Assembly: GCA_051652785.1 (NCBI GenBank)
Contig: JBOFUX010000041.1
Coordinates: forward strand, 1 to 64,000
Length of the DNA stretch: 64,000 nucleotides
Reading direction: 5' to 3'
From: JAGNZR01 sp051652785
Lineage (GTDB): Bacteria > Fusobacteriota > Fusobacteriia > Fusobacteriales > Fusobacteriaceae
The notes under the pieces are model-generated. The model made no database searches, had not been told where the DNA came from, and saw nothing but the letters and a program-made list of their open reading frames with translations. The stretch's first letter is position 1. Each line of letters begins with the position of its first letter. Positions 8,320-16,547 of the stretch are shown piece after piece. Made by a program: the position numbers and the translations under genes.

Positions 8320-9342
8320 TTATCTTTGTACTCTTCCAGAGGTGTCTCCATTAGCTAAAGTTTCTACTTCTTCTCTAGTCACTAAATTCATATCTCCAGG
8401 TATTGTATGTTTTAGAGCTGAAGATGCTACTGCAAATTCTAATGACTCTTTTTGATTTTTCCCATCTAGTAATCCACAGATAAGTCCTGCAGCGAAAGAA
8501 TCTCCTCCACCTACTCTATCAACTATTCTTACATCATATTTTTTAGAATGATAAAATTCACTTCCATCATATATTAAAGCTGACCATCCATTATCTGAAG
8601 CAGAATAAGATTCTCTTAAAGTTGTTGCAATATATTTAAATCCAAATTTTTCTTTCATTTGTTTGAATATATCCTTGTATCCATCTAATTCTAATGTTCC
8701 AGACGTTACATCTATATTTGCAGGTTTAAATCCTAAAACTTTCTCTGCATCTTCTTCATTTCCAATACAAACATCAACGTATTTCATAAGACTTGTCATT
8801 ACTTCTTTTGCTCTAGCTGGAGACCATAATTTTTTTCTATAATTTAAATCTACCGATACAGTTACTCCATGTTTTTTAGCAGCTTTTAAAGCTGCTTCAG
8901 TTACAATAGTCGCTTCTGATGAAAGAGCAGGTGTTATCCCTGTAAAGTGAAACCACTCTGCATCTTTAAATATTTCATCAAAATCAAAATCATTTACAGA
9001 AGCTGTTGATATTGCTGAATTTGCTCTATCATATACAACTTTGGAAGCTCTCATAGAAGCACCTGTTTCTAGAAAATATATTCCTAGTCTCTCTCCACCT
9101 CTTGCTATATAATCTGTTTTTACTCCATATTTATTTAGTGTTTGCTTTGCACATTCCCCTATTTCATTTTTAGGAAGTTTAGAAACAAAATGAGCATCAT
9201 ATCCAAAGTTAGAAAGTGAAACTGCAACATTTGCTTCTCCTCCACCATATATTGCATCAAAACAGTTAGCTTGTGAAAATCTCTGAAATCCTGGAGAAGT
9301 TAGCCTTAACATTATTTCTCCCATTGTAATAACTTTTTTCAT
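8320..9342 (-). CDS. kdgK: 2-dehydro-3-deoxygluconokinase (PfkB family), copy 2
   Basis: 340-aa PfkB kinase. 'GEIMLRLTSPGFQRFSQA' and 'GGGEANVAVSLSNFG' at the N terminus and 'DRVGGGDSFAAGLICGLL' near residue 280 are the standard KdgK signatures; the Asp of GGGD is the catalytic base. This copy is the closer match to characterised KDG kinases. It follows eda by 43 bases in the same transcript, so the pair makes and cleaves KDPG. Start ATG has GGGAG upstream. Confidence 0.94.
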   Translation of the reverse strand: MKKVITMGEIMLRLTSPGFQRFSQANCFDAIYGGGEANVAVSLSNFGYDAHFVSKLPKNEIGECAKQTLNKYGVKTDYIARGGERLGIYFLETGASMRASKVVYDRANSAISTASVNDFDFDEIFKDAEWFHFTGITPALSSEATIVTEAALKAAKKHGVTVSVDLNYRKKLWSPARAKEVMTSLMKYVDVCIGNEEDAEKVLGFKPANIDVTSGTLELDGYKDIFKQMKEKFGFKYIATTLRESYSASDNGWSALIYDGSEFYHSKKYDVRIVDRVGGGDSFAAGLICGLLDGKNQKESLEFAVASSALKHTIPGDMNLVTREEVETLANGDTSGRVQR

Positions 9343-9385
9343 AATTTTATCTCCCTTTTCATAATTTATCTCTAAATATTAATAA

Positions 9386-10030
9386 TTATTTTTTTAAATT
9401 TAATCTAGCTTCTTTTACCTTTGCTACAAAAGATTTTGCTGTAGCACTTATCTCATCAGAACTTCCACTAGCTAATTTTCCTCCTGCTCCAACTGCAATT
9501 ACTCCATTTTTTATCCATTGATCCACATTCTCTAAACTAACTCCCCCAGTAGGCATTATATTAGCCTGAGGTAAAGGTCCTTTTATTGCTTTTATGAAGT
9601 CTGGTCCGAAAGCACTTCCTGGAAATAATTTAACAACATCTACACCATATTCCATAGCTTTTACTATTTCTCCAATAGTCATACAACCTGCCATATATGG
9701 AACTTGGTATCTATTACAAAGTTTTGCCGTCGCTTCATCAAAACAAGGCGAAACTATATACTCAGCCCCTGCAAGTATTGCAATTCTCGCTGTTTCCGAA
9801 TCAAGTACTGTCCCCGCTCCAACTATTAAATCACAAGCTGGTATTTGCTCTCTTAGAGCTTTTATAACTTCGGTTGCACCTGGTACTGTATAAGTTACTT
9901 CAATAGCAGGTAATCCACCAGCAACACAAGCTTTTGATATTCTTAATGCCTCTTCTAAACTTTCTGCTCTTACTACCGCCACCACTCCAATGTCTGTTAT
10001 TCTTTTTAAGGTTTCAGCTTTTTTTATCAT
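9386..10030 (-). CDS. eda: KDPG/KHG aldolase (2-dehydro-3-deoxyphosphogluconate aldolase)
   Basis: Class I aldolase of 214 aa cleaving KDPG to pyruvate and glyceraldehyde-3-phosphate, the last step of the pathway. Schiff-base Lys134 is in 'DVVKLFPGS' and catalytic Glu44 in 'AIEVTY'; 'GAGTVLD' binds phosphate. Length is normal. It is the first gene of a transcript with kdgK copy 2, from a TTGACT-N17-TATAAA promoter followed by a CTAG site. Start ATG has AAGGAAGG upstream. Confidence 0.96.
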   Translation of the reverse strand: MIKKAETLKRITDIGVVAVVRAESLEEALRISKACVAGGLPAIEVTYTVPGATEVIKALREQIPACDLIVGAGTVLDSETARIAILAGAEYIVSPCFDEATAKLCNRYQVPYMAGCMTIGEIVKAMEYGVDVVKLFPGSAFGPDFIKAIKGPLPQANIMPTGGVSLENVDQWIKNGVIAVGAGGKLASGSSDEISATAKSFVAKVKEARLNLKK

Positions 10031-10064
10031 TTTTTACCTTCCTTTTTATTTTGTTCGTATTTGC

Positions 10065-10124
10065 GTATCTAGTCCGAGTTTTATTATGTGACTTATTTAT
10101 ACATCTTTTTGTTTTTAAAGTCAA
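10065..10124 (-). promoter_or_regulatory. eda-kdgK promoter with diverged CTAG site
   Basis: Minus strand: TTGACT (10124-10119), 17-nt spacer, TATAAA (10101-10096). A GTATCTAGTC element (10065-10074 on the plus strand) lies downstream of the -10 box. It is the weakest of the four CTAG sites. The flanking TTTTGTTCGT (from 10049) also occurs next to the uxuA site (from 7081). Confidence 0.55.
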
Positions 10125-10204
10125 CTATTTTTTCTTAGTTGTGGGTTAAAAAAAATCATTTGGTTCTTAATTCTTATCATTATTCATAATTTTTTTGTTT
10201 TAAT

Positions 10205-10406
10205 CTAGTTTTCTGGTGTTAATATTTCTATGTTTTCTCCATAAAATAGATTGTATTATTATATAGTTTTAGATTATCACCATCTATTTTATGAGAAATA
10301 TTTTCTTTGGAATTTTTTTTTAAAATTAATTTTAATAAATTCTGAATTTTCCCATACTGTTTGAATAGACTTTACTAAAATATTTACATTAGCATAAGAT
10401 TTCATT
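10205..10406 (-). pseudogene. Possible remnant of a WYL-type regulator C terminus
   Basis: An ATG at 10406 with GAGGAG upstream opens a 38-codon frame ('MKSYANVNILVKSIQTVWE...'), which stops near 10290. In other frames the sequence goes on as 'KIDGDNLKLYNNTIYF' and ends 'LFYGENIEILTPEN' before a TAG at 10205. That ending resembles the closing strand of WYL-domain regulators (pattern Gly-x-x-hydrophobic-Glu-hydrophobic-Leu-x-Pro-Glu). Two frameshifts would be needed to join the pieces. The rest of the 10031-10737 gap holds the eda promoter, a terminator and short AT-rich frames, but no intact gene. Confidence 0.3.
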
Positions 10407-10512
10407 TTATTCTCCTCATTATTAATAGAATAACACTAGAATGTAAACTATTCTCATAAAATATATCTCTAATTTTTCTTAATTCTATATTTTTAAATCA
10501 AAACAGTTAAAA

Positions 10513-10554
10513 AAAATACCAACTAAGATATTTAATCTTACAGTTGGTATTTTA
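10513..10554. terminator. Bidirectional terminator hairpin
   Basis: Arms AATACCAACT and AGTTGGTATT flank an inner AAGAT/ATCTT pair; A-tract on the left and TTTT on the right allow termination on either strand. It is the first hairpin downstream of the IclR gene, about 185 bases after its stop. Confidence 0.65.
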
Positions 10555-10737
10555 TAAATCTAAAAGTATCAATTTTTTTCATCTATATCCATGTTTACAG
10601 ATGAACCTGTCTTTTGTAATGTATTTTAATTTTTACAATAAAATATTTCATAATATCTCACCTCTTAAACTCATTATTCCTAATAGAAATATAGTGTTAG
10701 TAAGGCATACTTTATTTTTTCTTATTTATCAAATTTA

Positions 10738-11487
10738 TTATAATTTATACCCTATTTCCCTTGAAATTTCCAAAGCAAAATTTTTCATTATCTCTACATT
10801 CTCACTTATATTTTCATGTTTATTATAAAATCCTGAAGCACTTATTGCTGCTACAATTTTTTTATTTTTATCCAAAATAGGTGTGGATATACAAAGCATA
10901 TTCTCTTCTAATTCTCTATTGTCAATAGCGTAACCTTGAACTCTTATTTTCTCTATCTCTGTTATAAAATCTTCTGAGTTTATCAATGTATATTTTGTTC
11001 TTTTTGGCATTCCTTTTTCCAATAATATTTTTTCTATATCTCTATTTGTATATCTTGAAAGCATTATTTTTCCCAACCCTGTACAATGAACTGGATTTTT
11101 AGTTCCTAAAGTTGCTGTTGTTATAATAGGACTTTTAGGTTCACTTTTATCCAAATAAATGACCTCTCCATCTTTTATTATCCCTAAAAATATTGTTTTA
11201 TTTAATTTTTCAGCTAAGGTTTTCAGATGTTTTTTAGCAAGTTTTAACATATCATTTTCATAGCTAAGTCCAATTTGAAAACTTTTTAATCCTATGATAT
11301 ATTTTTTCTGTATCCCCTCTACAACTGATACCATATCTGTATAAAGAAGAGTTTGAATTATATCAAAAGCACTACTTTTAGGTATTAAAAACATCTCTTG
11401 AATCTCTCCTAAAGTTAAGCCTCCTTGAGATTCACTTATTGCCTCTAGTATATTTATACTTCTTTCTATACTCTTACTTATTTTCAT
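10738..11487 (-). CDS. IclR-family transcriptional regulator
   Basis: 249 aa. N-terminal winged helix (about 5-65; 'SIERSINILEAISESQGGLTLGEI', recognition helix near 'PKSSAFDIIQTLL'), then the IclR effector domain (about 75-245) with 'NPVHCTGLGKIMLS' and 'GYAIDNRELEENMLCIS' blocks. KdgR, which senses KDG, belongs to this family, and the gene sits next to the KDG-metabolising genes, so a KdgR-like role is reasonable but not shown. It is transcribed separately from eda, 700 bases away. Confidence 0.88.
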   Translation of the reverse strand: MKISKSIERSINILEAISESQGGLTLGEIQEMFLIPKSSAFDIIQTLLYTDMVSVVEGIQKKYIIGLKSFQIGLSYENDMLKLAKKHLKTLAEKLNKTIFLGIIKDGEVIYLDKSEPKSPIITTATLGTKNPVHCTGLGKIMLSRYTNRDIEKILLEKGMPKRTKYTLINSEDFITEIEKIRVQGYAIDNRELEENMLCISTPILDKNKKIVAAISASGFYNKHENISENVEIMKNFALEISREIGYKL

Positions 11488-11523
11488 TTTCTTACTCCCA
11501 TTATTCTATAATCGCTTCAAAAA

Positions 11524-11577
11524 AAAAAGATTAATCTTTTTACGTTTGTGAAATCCGTTTTTTGATTAATCTTTTTA
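11524..11577 (-). terminator. Terminator after hflX
   Basis: The palindromic element AAAAGATTAATCTTTT is followed by a second GATTAATCTTTTT, so that alternative hairpins can form, each with T-tracts. It lies between the hflX stop (11592) and the IclR start (11487). Confidence 0.55.
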
Positions 11578-11591
11578 ATTTAACAATGATT

Positions 11592-13385
11592 TTATACTTC
11601 TTTCACTAAAAATTTTAAACATTTAGCATATACTTCATCATTTACATTTGCTATTACTTTTGCTCCTTCAGATTCAAACTCCTCTGAATCTATTATGGCA
11701 TGTCTATGTAAATAAGCATTTATAGATGACTCTGAATATGGAATTAAATACTCACATTTTCTTATTGTTTTAGGTAACATCTCACAAGAAATTTCTAACA
11801 GAAGTTCTAAATTAATACCTTTAATAGCACTAATTTCAACTATTTTATAATTTTTAAATTCTTCTTTTAACTCATCTAAAACTTTTTCTGATGTTATATC
11901 AGTTTTGTTTAAAGCTAATATGGTAGGTTTTTCAGAAACTCCTAATTCTTCCAATACATTTTCCACTGCATGTATTTGTTCTATAACTGTTTTTGAGGCA
12001 GAATCAACAACATGTACAATTAAATCTGAAAATATAACTTCTTCTAAAGTTGATTTAAACGCTTCTATTAAATCATGTGGTAGCTTTCTTACAAAACCTA
12101 CTGTATCTGTAAGTGAAGCTATTCTCTTATCAGGAAGTATCACAGAACGTGTAGTCGTATCAAGTGTTGCAAATAGTAAATTTTCAGCGAATACGTCTTC
12201 TTTTTTTGATGAGTTTTCACCAGGATATAAATCAACTATCTTGTTTCTAAGAGACGATTTTCCAGCATTGGTATATCCAGCTAAAGATATTTTAGGTATC
12301 CCTGATTCTTCTCTTCTCTCTCTTTGAACACCTCTATTCTTTCTAATTTTTTCTAACTCTTGTTTTAAATCATGAATCGCATCCCTTATTCTTCTTCTAT
12401 CTATTTCTAATTTTTTTTCTCCTGGTCCTTTTGTTCCTACTCCACCACCTATTCTTGACATCATAGAACCTAATCCTATTAATCTCCCAGAACGATATTT
12501 TAATTGGGCTAACTCAACTTGAATTTTAGATTCCCTTGTCTTTGCTCTTCTAGCAAAAATTTCCAAAATAAGAGTAGTTCTATCTATAACTTTACAACCT
12601 GTAACCATTTCTAAATTTTTAATTTGAACTCCTGAAAGTTCTTCATCAAAAATTAATAAATTTGCACCTTTAACTTGCTGAACCATAGAAAGAGATTTTG
12701 CTTTCCCACTTCCTATGAAAAAAATAGAATCTGGTCTGGATTTTTTTTGATACATTGTATCTACAACTCTTATATTACAAGCTCTTGCTAATTCTCCAAG
12801 TTCTTCTAAACTTTCTTCTGTATCTATTCCCACAAGAATAGCTACTTCTTCATCAGATTCAAAAACTATTTTTTTTCTAAGTTCCATCTCTACCAATTCA
12901 ACTCTTCCTAAAAAATCAAAATTTTGAGCTTTTTCCATAGAGAGAGGTCCAAATTGTTCATAGCTTAATACTCCATCTTTTATATTACAAAATCCTATAC
13001 TTACTCCATTTATTCCCTCTTCACTTATTCCTATAGCTAAAACTGCATCTAATTTTAATTTTATTAGTGCTGATATATCAACACTGGATAAATTTGAATA
13101 TCCACTGGGATGGGTATGTATAATTCTTATTCCACTAAGTTTTCGCTCACTTACATTTAAAATAGGGAGTTGAACACTAGCACTATCTCCAATGGATACT
13201 TCTATTATTTTCCCTTTTCTGTCTATAGCAACATTTATCTCTCTATTAATTCTGAAACTTATTTTTGAAATTAATTGGACAAGTTCTTCATTAAAAAGAG
13301 TTCCTTTATCTATTTTCATTTCATATAAACTATTTAAAGTTTCTAAAATATGCTCTTTTATTCCCTCTATATTTCCTTGTATCAT
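11592..13385 (-). CDS. hflX: GTPase HflX with N-terminal JAMM/MPN-like domain
   Basis: Ribosome-associated GTPase that rescues or splits stalled ribosomes. 597 aa, about 170 longer than E. coli HflX. The C-terminal two thirds are standard: HflX N-domain, helical linker with 'RIGGGVGTKGPGEKKLE', G1 'GYTNAGKSS', G3 'DTVGF', G4 'NKTD', and a short C-terminal domain. The extra N terminus contains His90-Thr-His92-Pro followed by Ser100-x-x-Asp103, the exact spacing of the JAMM metal-site motif seen in RadC, with Glu62 as a possible partner. This longer form is, from memory, also found in clostridia. It follows cvfB by 15 bases and is probably cotranscribed. Confidence 0.93.
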   Translation of the reverse strand: MIQGNIEGIKEHILETLNSLYEMKIDKGTLFNEELVQLISKISFRINREINVAIDRKGKIIEVSIGDSASVQLPILNVSERKLSGIRIIHTHPSGYSNLSSVDISALIKLKLDAVLAIGISEEGINGVSIGFCNIKDGVLSYEQFGPLSMEKAQNFDFLGRVELVEMELRKKIVFESDEEVAILVGIDTEESLEELGELARACNIRVVDTMYQKKSRPDSIFFIGSGKAKSLSMVQQVKGANLLIFDEELSGVQIKNLEMVTGCKVIDRTTLILEIFARRAKTRESKIQVELAQLKYRSGRLIGLGSMMSRIGGGVGTKGPGEKKLEIDRRRIRDAIHDLKQELEKIRKNRGVQRERREESGIPKISLAGYTNAGKSSLRNKIVDLYPGENSSKKEDVFAENLLFATLDTTTRSVILPDKRIASLTDTVGFVRKLPHDLIEAFKSTLEEVIFSDLIVHVVDSASKTVIEQIHAVENVLEELGVSEKPTILALNKTDITSEKVLDELKEEFKNYKIVEISAIKGINLELLLEISCEMLPKTIRKCEYLIPYSESSINAYLHRHAIIDSEEFESEGAKVIANVNDEVYAKCLKFLVKEV

Positions 13386-13400
13386 AAAATCAACTCCTAA

Positions 13401-14243
13401 TTATTTAACTTTAAACCCTTTATCAGTTTTTTCAATCAGTCCTTTTTTTAAAAGATTTCCAGCTGCTCTTTTAAATGCTTTTTTGCTTAAATCAAAAAAA
13501 TCTTTTATGTCTTCTGGAGATGATGAATCAGAAAATCTAAATGAATCCCCTAACATATTCATTTTTTCTAATATTAATTTAGCATCTGCATCCATTTGTT
13601 CATGGGCTACTGCTCTAGGAGATAGATCTAATTTACCATCTTCTCTAACTCTTATAACTCTCGCTTGAATCTCTTCACCTATATAAAAAGTCTTAAAACA
13701 TTCATTATTTGGTATCATTCCAAAGTATCTATCATCCACTGCTACAAAAACTCCAATTTCTGGGTTTATATTATATACTGTTCCTGTTATGAAATCATTT
13801 TTTTGATAATCTTTACATGGTAATAAGAAATTATAAATTTTCATTGTAGCTGAAACTCTTCCTTTACTATCCTCATAAAGACCTACTAAATATTTTTCAC
13901 CCTTTTCAACTTCTATGTTTTGTTGGCTTATTGGTAATAAAACATCTTTATTCAAGCCCCAATTCAGAAAAGCACCTAAAGTTGGATTTATATCCACTAC
14001 TTCTAGTTTTGCAAGTGTTCCCACAAGAGCAGCAGTCACTCTGAAAGTTGCAGTAAATCTATCTTCTGAATCCTTATAAATCAATACATCAACTTCATCT
14101 CCAACTTTTAAATCTTTACCTTCTAATTCGTTTATTGGTAACAATATATTATCTTGTGAATTTTCTGTTCCTGCATCTAAATAAGCACCTATACTCACTA
14201 TATTATTTATTACTAAAGTTTGTCTTTTTCCTACTTTTATCAT
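13401..14243 (-). CDS. cvfB: CvfB-family S1-domain RNA-binding protein
   Basis: 280 aa with three S1-type OB folds (about 1-60, 68-130, 145-212; 'IGAYLDAG', 'LGAFLNWG', 'IGVFVAVD') and a C-terminal winged helix (215-278), the CvfB/YitL architecture. In Staphylococcus CvfB binds RNA and affects virulence gene expression; here a general role in RNA binding is assumed. The start ATG has no Shine-Dalgarno sequence at normal distance: GGAGGTG lies 37 bases upstream with a 10-bp hairpin in between. First gene of a cvfB-hflX unit. Confidence 0.9.
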   Translation of the reverse strand: MIKVGKRQTLVINNIVSIGAYLDAGTENSQDNILLPINELEGKDLKVGDEVDVLIYKDSEDRFTATFRVTAALVGTLAKLEVVDINPTLGAFLNWGLNKDVLLPISQQNIEVEKGEKYLVGLYEDSKGRVSATMKIYNFLLPCKDYQKNDFITGTVYNINPEIGVFVAVDDRYFGMIPNNECFKTFYIGEEIQARVIRVREDGKLDLSPRAVAHEQMDADAKLILEKMNMLGDSFRFSDSSSPEDIKDFFDLSKKAFKRAAGNLLKKGLIEKTDKGFKVK

Positions 14244-14252
14244 TTGTTCAAT

Positions 14253-14287
14253 CTTTAACAGATCTTTCTCTGTTAAAGTTCACCTCC
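14253..14287 (-). promoter_or_regulatory. Hairpin between Shine-Dalgarno and start codon of cvfB
   Basis: Minus strand order: GGAGGTG (14287-14281), two bases, then CTTTAACAGA (14278-14269), 6-nt loop, TCTGTTAAAG (14262-14253), nine bases, ATG at 14243. Folding of the hairpin would bring the Shine-Dalgarno sequence to about 11 bases from the start. It could instead be a DNA operator. Confidence 0.5.
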
Positions 14288-14354
14288 ATATTTATTATTT
14301 ATAACCTTTATTATACACTAAATCTCATTTATATAATAGCTATAATTTCTTTAT

Positions 14355-15563
14355 TTATCTTATTTTTTTAAAAAATTTATAAAATGTAAAAGTCCCACTA
14401 AGATACAAAACTACGGTAACATAATATGGTAAATTATACGATATATTTTCCATTACATATCCTGCTACAATAACACTTAGTGCTCTAGTAAGATAAGATG
14501 TCATTAAAATCAAACTGCTCATAAGTGCTCTATCTTGTTCTTCCACAATATCCATAGATATATTTTGTATTAAAGGTTGATTTAAATTCATCAGAGTTGA
14601 TCTAAGCAAAAAAGATATAGCAACGATTATAATCCCCTGTGGAAAAGCAATAGATATTAAAAATGGAATAGACAGTAATTGACAAATAATTATGGTATTT
14701 TCTTTTCCTAATATTTTTGATATATAAGGGACTAAAATTCCTCCTATGACAAGCCCAACTTGTGAGAGAGCCATTATTCCTCCTACACTTGCACTATCTA
14801 TATTTAATTGATACTTTAAATATATGCTAAAAAATGGAACTACAAGACCTGCACCAAATCCAATAAAAATATTATAGATAATAAAACCACAAGCTTTTTT
14901 CTGATTCATTATTCTTCTAAATGAAATGTATATATTTTTACTTTTTTTAGCTATTTTTATAGTTTTTTCCTCTAATTTTAATACTGGTATTATCATACTT
15001 AGTATTAATAACGCCGCGATATAAAACATTATAGGTATCACATTTTTTAAGTCAAAAAATTTTGAAAAAATACCATTTAGTCCGCCACCTAAATAGCTAC
15101 CACAGATTATACCTATACTCTGAATAACAAAATTTTTACTAAATATTGCAACTTTTTCTTCTACTTTTGAATTTTCTGCTAAAAGTACACCAACTGAAGT
15201 AGAAGGAAAACTATAGCCAACACCTGTAAATATTGCAAAGAATACAAGAGTAGAAACTTTTGTCGAAGTACCTATCCCTATCATACCTATACAAATACTT
15301 ATTATTCCTATTATTAAAGATTTTCTTCTTCCTAAAATACCTAAACAGTAAGCACTTAATAATGATCCTGCTCCTACTGATAAGCTATTAACTGCTAAAA
15401 CTTTCCCTACTATGCTCTCTCCAAAACCTAAAGTTTTTATATGAATACCTATAAAAACAAAAAAAATACCTTGAATAACAAAGCTACTAATAAAATTTAA
15501 TAACATAATATTTTTTATATTATTATTATAATTTTTAAGTTTAAGTTTTTTCAAAAATATCAT
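14355..15563 (-). CDS. MFS transporter
   Basis: 402 aa with about twelve hydrophobic segments and the MFS loop 'GILGRRKSLIIG' between helices 2 and 3. A long charged loop ('KLEEKTIKIAKKSKN') marks the middle. It resembles drug-efflux or sugar-type members, but no feature fixes a substrate. It is divergent from the NMT1-type ABC operon, with 96 bases between starts. Start ATG has AAGGATG upstream. Confidence 0.75.
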   Translation of the reverse strand: MIFLKKLKLKNYNNNIKNIMLLNFISSFVIQGIFFVFIGIHIKTLGFGESIVGKVLAVNSLSVGAGSLLSAYCLGILGRRKSLIIGIISICIGMIGIGTSTKVSTLVFFAIFTGVGYSFPSTSVGVLLAENSKVEEKVAIFSKNFVIQSIGIICGSYLGGGLNGIFSKFFDLKNVIPIMFYIAALLILSMIIPVLKLEEKTIKIAKKSKNIYISFRRIMNQKKACGFIIYNIFIGFGAGLVVPFFSIYLKYQLNIDSASVGGIMALSQVGLVIGGILVPYISKILGKENTIIICQLLSIPFLISIAFPQGIIIVAISFLLRSTLMNLNQPLIQNISMDIVEEQDRALMSSLILMTSYLTRALSVIVAGYVMENISYNLPYYVTVVLYLSGTFTFYKFFKKIR

Positions 15564-15659
15564 ATATCATCCTTTTATATTTTTTATATACTGTGATATA
15601 ATTATAATACTACTACAATTAAAAAAAATAAAGCTTAATATTAAAAAAAGGAGATAATT

Positions 15660-16547
15660 ATGAAATATATTTTTAACCCAATCTTATTTGTTAGCTTTTT
15701 ATTAATATCAAAATTCAATTTTTCTCAAAACAAATTGAATTTTATAGTTCCATACGGTCTTCCTTCTATGACTACTACATACATGGAAAAAAATCAACAC
15801 GCAAAAGTGAATAATATAAAATATATAGTTGAAAAAAATTCAAGTTCTCTTATTAATTCTATACTAAAAGAAGAGGCTGATTTTGCAATTGTTCCTTCTA
15901 ATTTTTCTGCTAAGATTTTAGAGAATAAACTTCCATATTCTATTCTTGGTACTATAGGTTGGGGTTCTTTTTATTTAGTTAGTTTTAACCATTTAAATTC
16001 TATTTCAGACTTATCAAATCAAGAAATTGTTCTGCACGGAAAAGGGCTTACTCCTTCTCTTATTTCTAATTATATTCTAGCTAAAACTAAGGCTGAAAAT
16101 GTAAAGTTTCAATATTTAACCTCTCCCAGTGAAGTTTCTTTATTTTTTTTAGCTAAAAAATATAAATATGCAATTATTCCTGAACCTATGCTGTCTAAAT
16201 TAATGTTAATAAATAGTAATATTAAAATATTAATAAATTTTAATGAGGAATGGAAAAAAATTACTAATTCTGATTTAGGTTATCCACAATCTACACTTAT
16301 TGTTAAAAATAATATTTTAAATAATAATAATATTCTCGTTGAAAATTTTATTTTTGAATTAAAAGAAAGTATTAATTTCCTAAAAAATAATGCTTTTAAC
16401 GTAATGTATTCAGAGTGGGAATTAAATAACACAACAATAGCTAATTTCAATATTTACTATATCCCTTATGAGAAAACACTAAAAGAATATCAAATATTTT
16501 TTAATCTTATAGGAGGAAAACCTTTTGACTCTGAAATATCTCAATAA
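15660..16547 (+). CDS. ABC transporter substrate-binding protein, NMT1/THI5-like
   Basis: 295 aa. Signal peptide at 1-22 (hydrophobic 'ILFVSFLLISKF', then Ser-Gln), without lipobox Cys. The mature part begins 'LNFIVPYGLPSMTTTYM', and 'KEEADFAIVPSNFSAKIL' and 'LGTIGWGSFYLVS' follow, the pattern of NMT1/TauA-type binding proteins for thiamine precursors, sulfonates and similar ligands. Ligand unknown. No TPP riboswitch is present in its short leader, so a thiamine role is not supported. AAGGAG precedes the ATG. First of three overlapping genes. Confidence 0.75.
   Translation: MKYIFNPILFVSFLLISKFNFSQNKLNFIVPYGLPSMTTTYMEKNQHAKVNNIKYIVEKNSSSLINSILKEEADFAIVPSNFSAKILENKLPYSILGTIGWGSFYLVSFNHLNSISDLSNQEIVLHGKGLTPSLISNYILAKTKAENVKFQYLTSPSEVSLFFLAKKYKYAIIPEPMLSKLMLINSNIKILINFNEEWKKITNSDLGYPQSTLIVKNNILNNNNILVENFIFELKESINFLKNNAFNVMYSEWELNNTTIANFNIYYIPYEKTLKEYQIFFNLIGGKPFDSEISQ

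Noticed and set aside
10544..10828. Plus-strand open frame of 94 codons opposite the IclR gene end
   Set aside because: Low-complexity translation rich in Phe, Leu and Ile, no ribosome binding site, and it overlaps a well-supported gene on the other strand.
15577..15659. Possible TPP riboswitch before the NMT1-type ABC genes
   Set aside because: The 83-base leader contains none of the THI-box blocks (CTGAGA, ACCTG), unlike the leader at 32256-32328.
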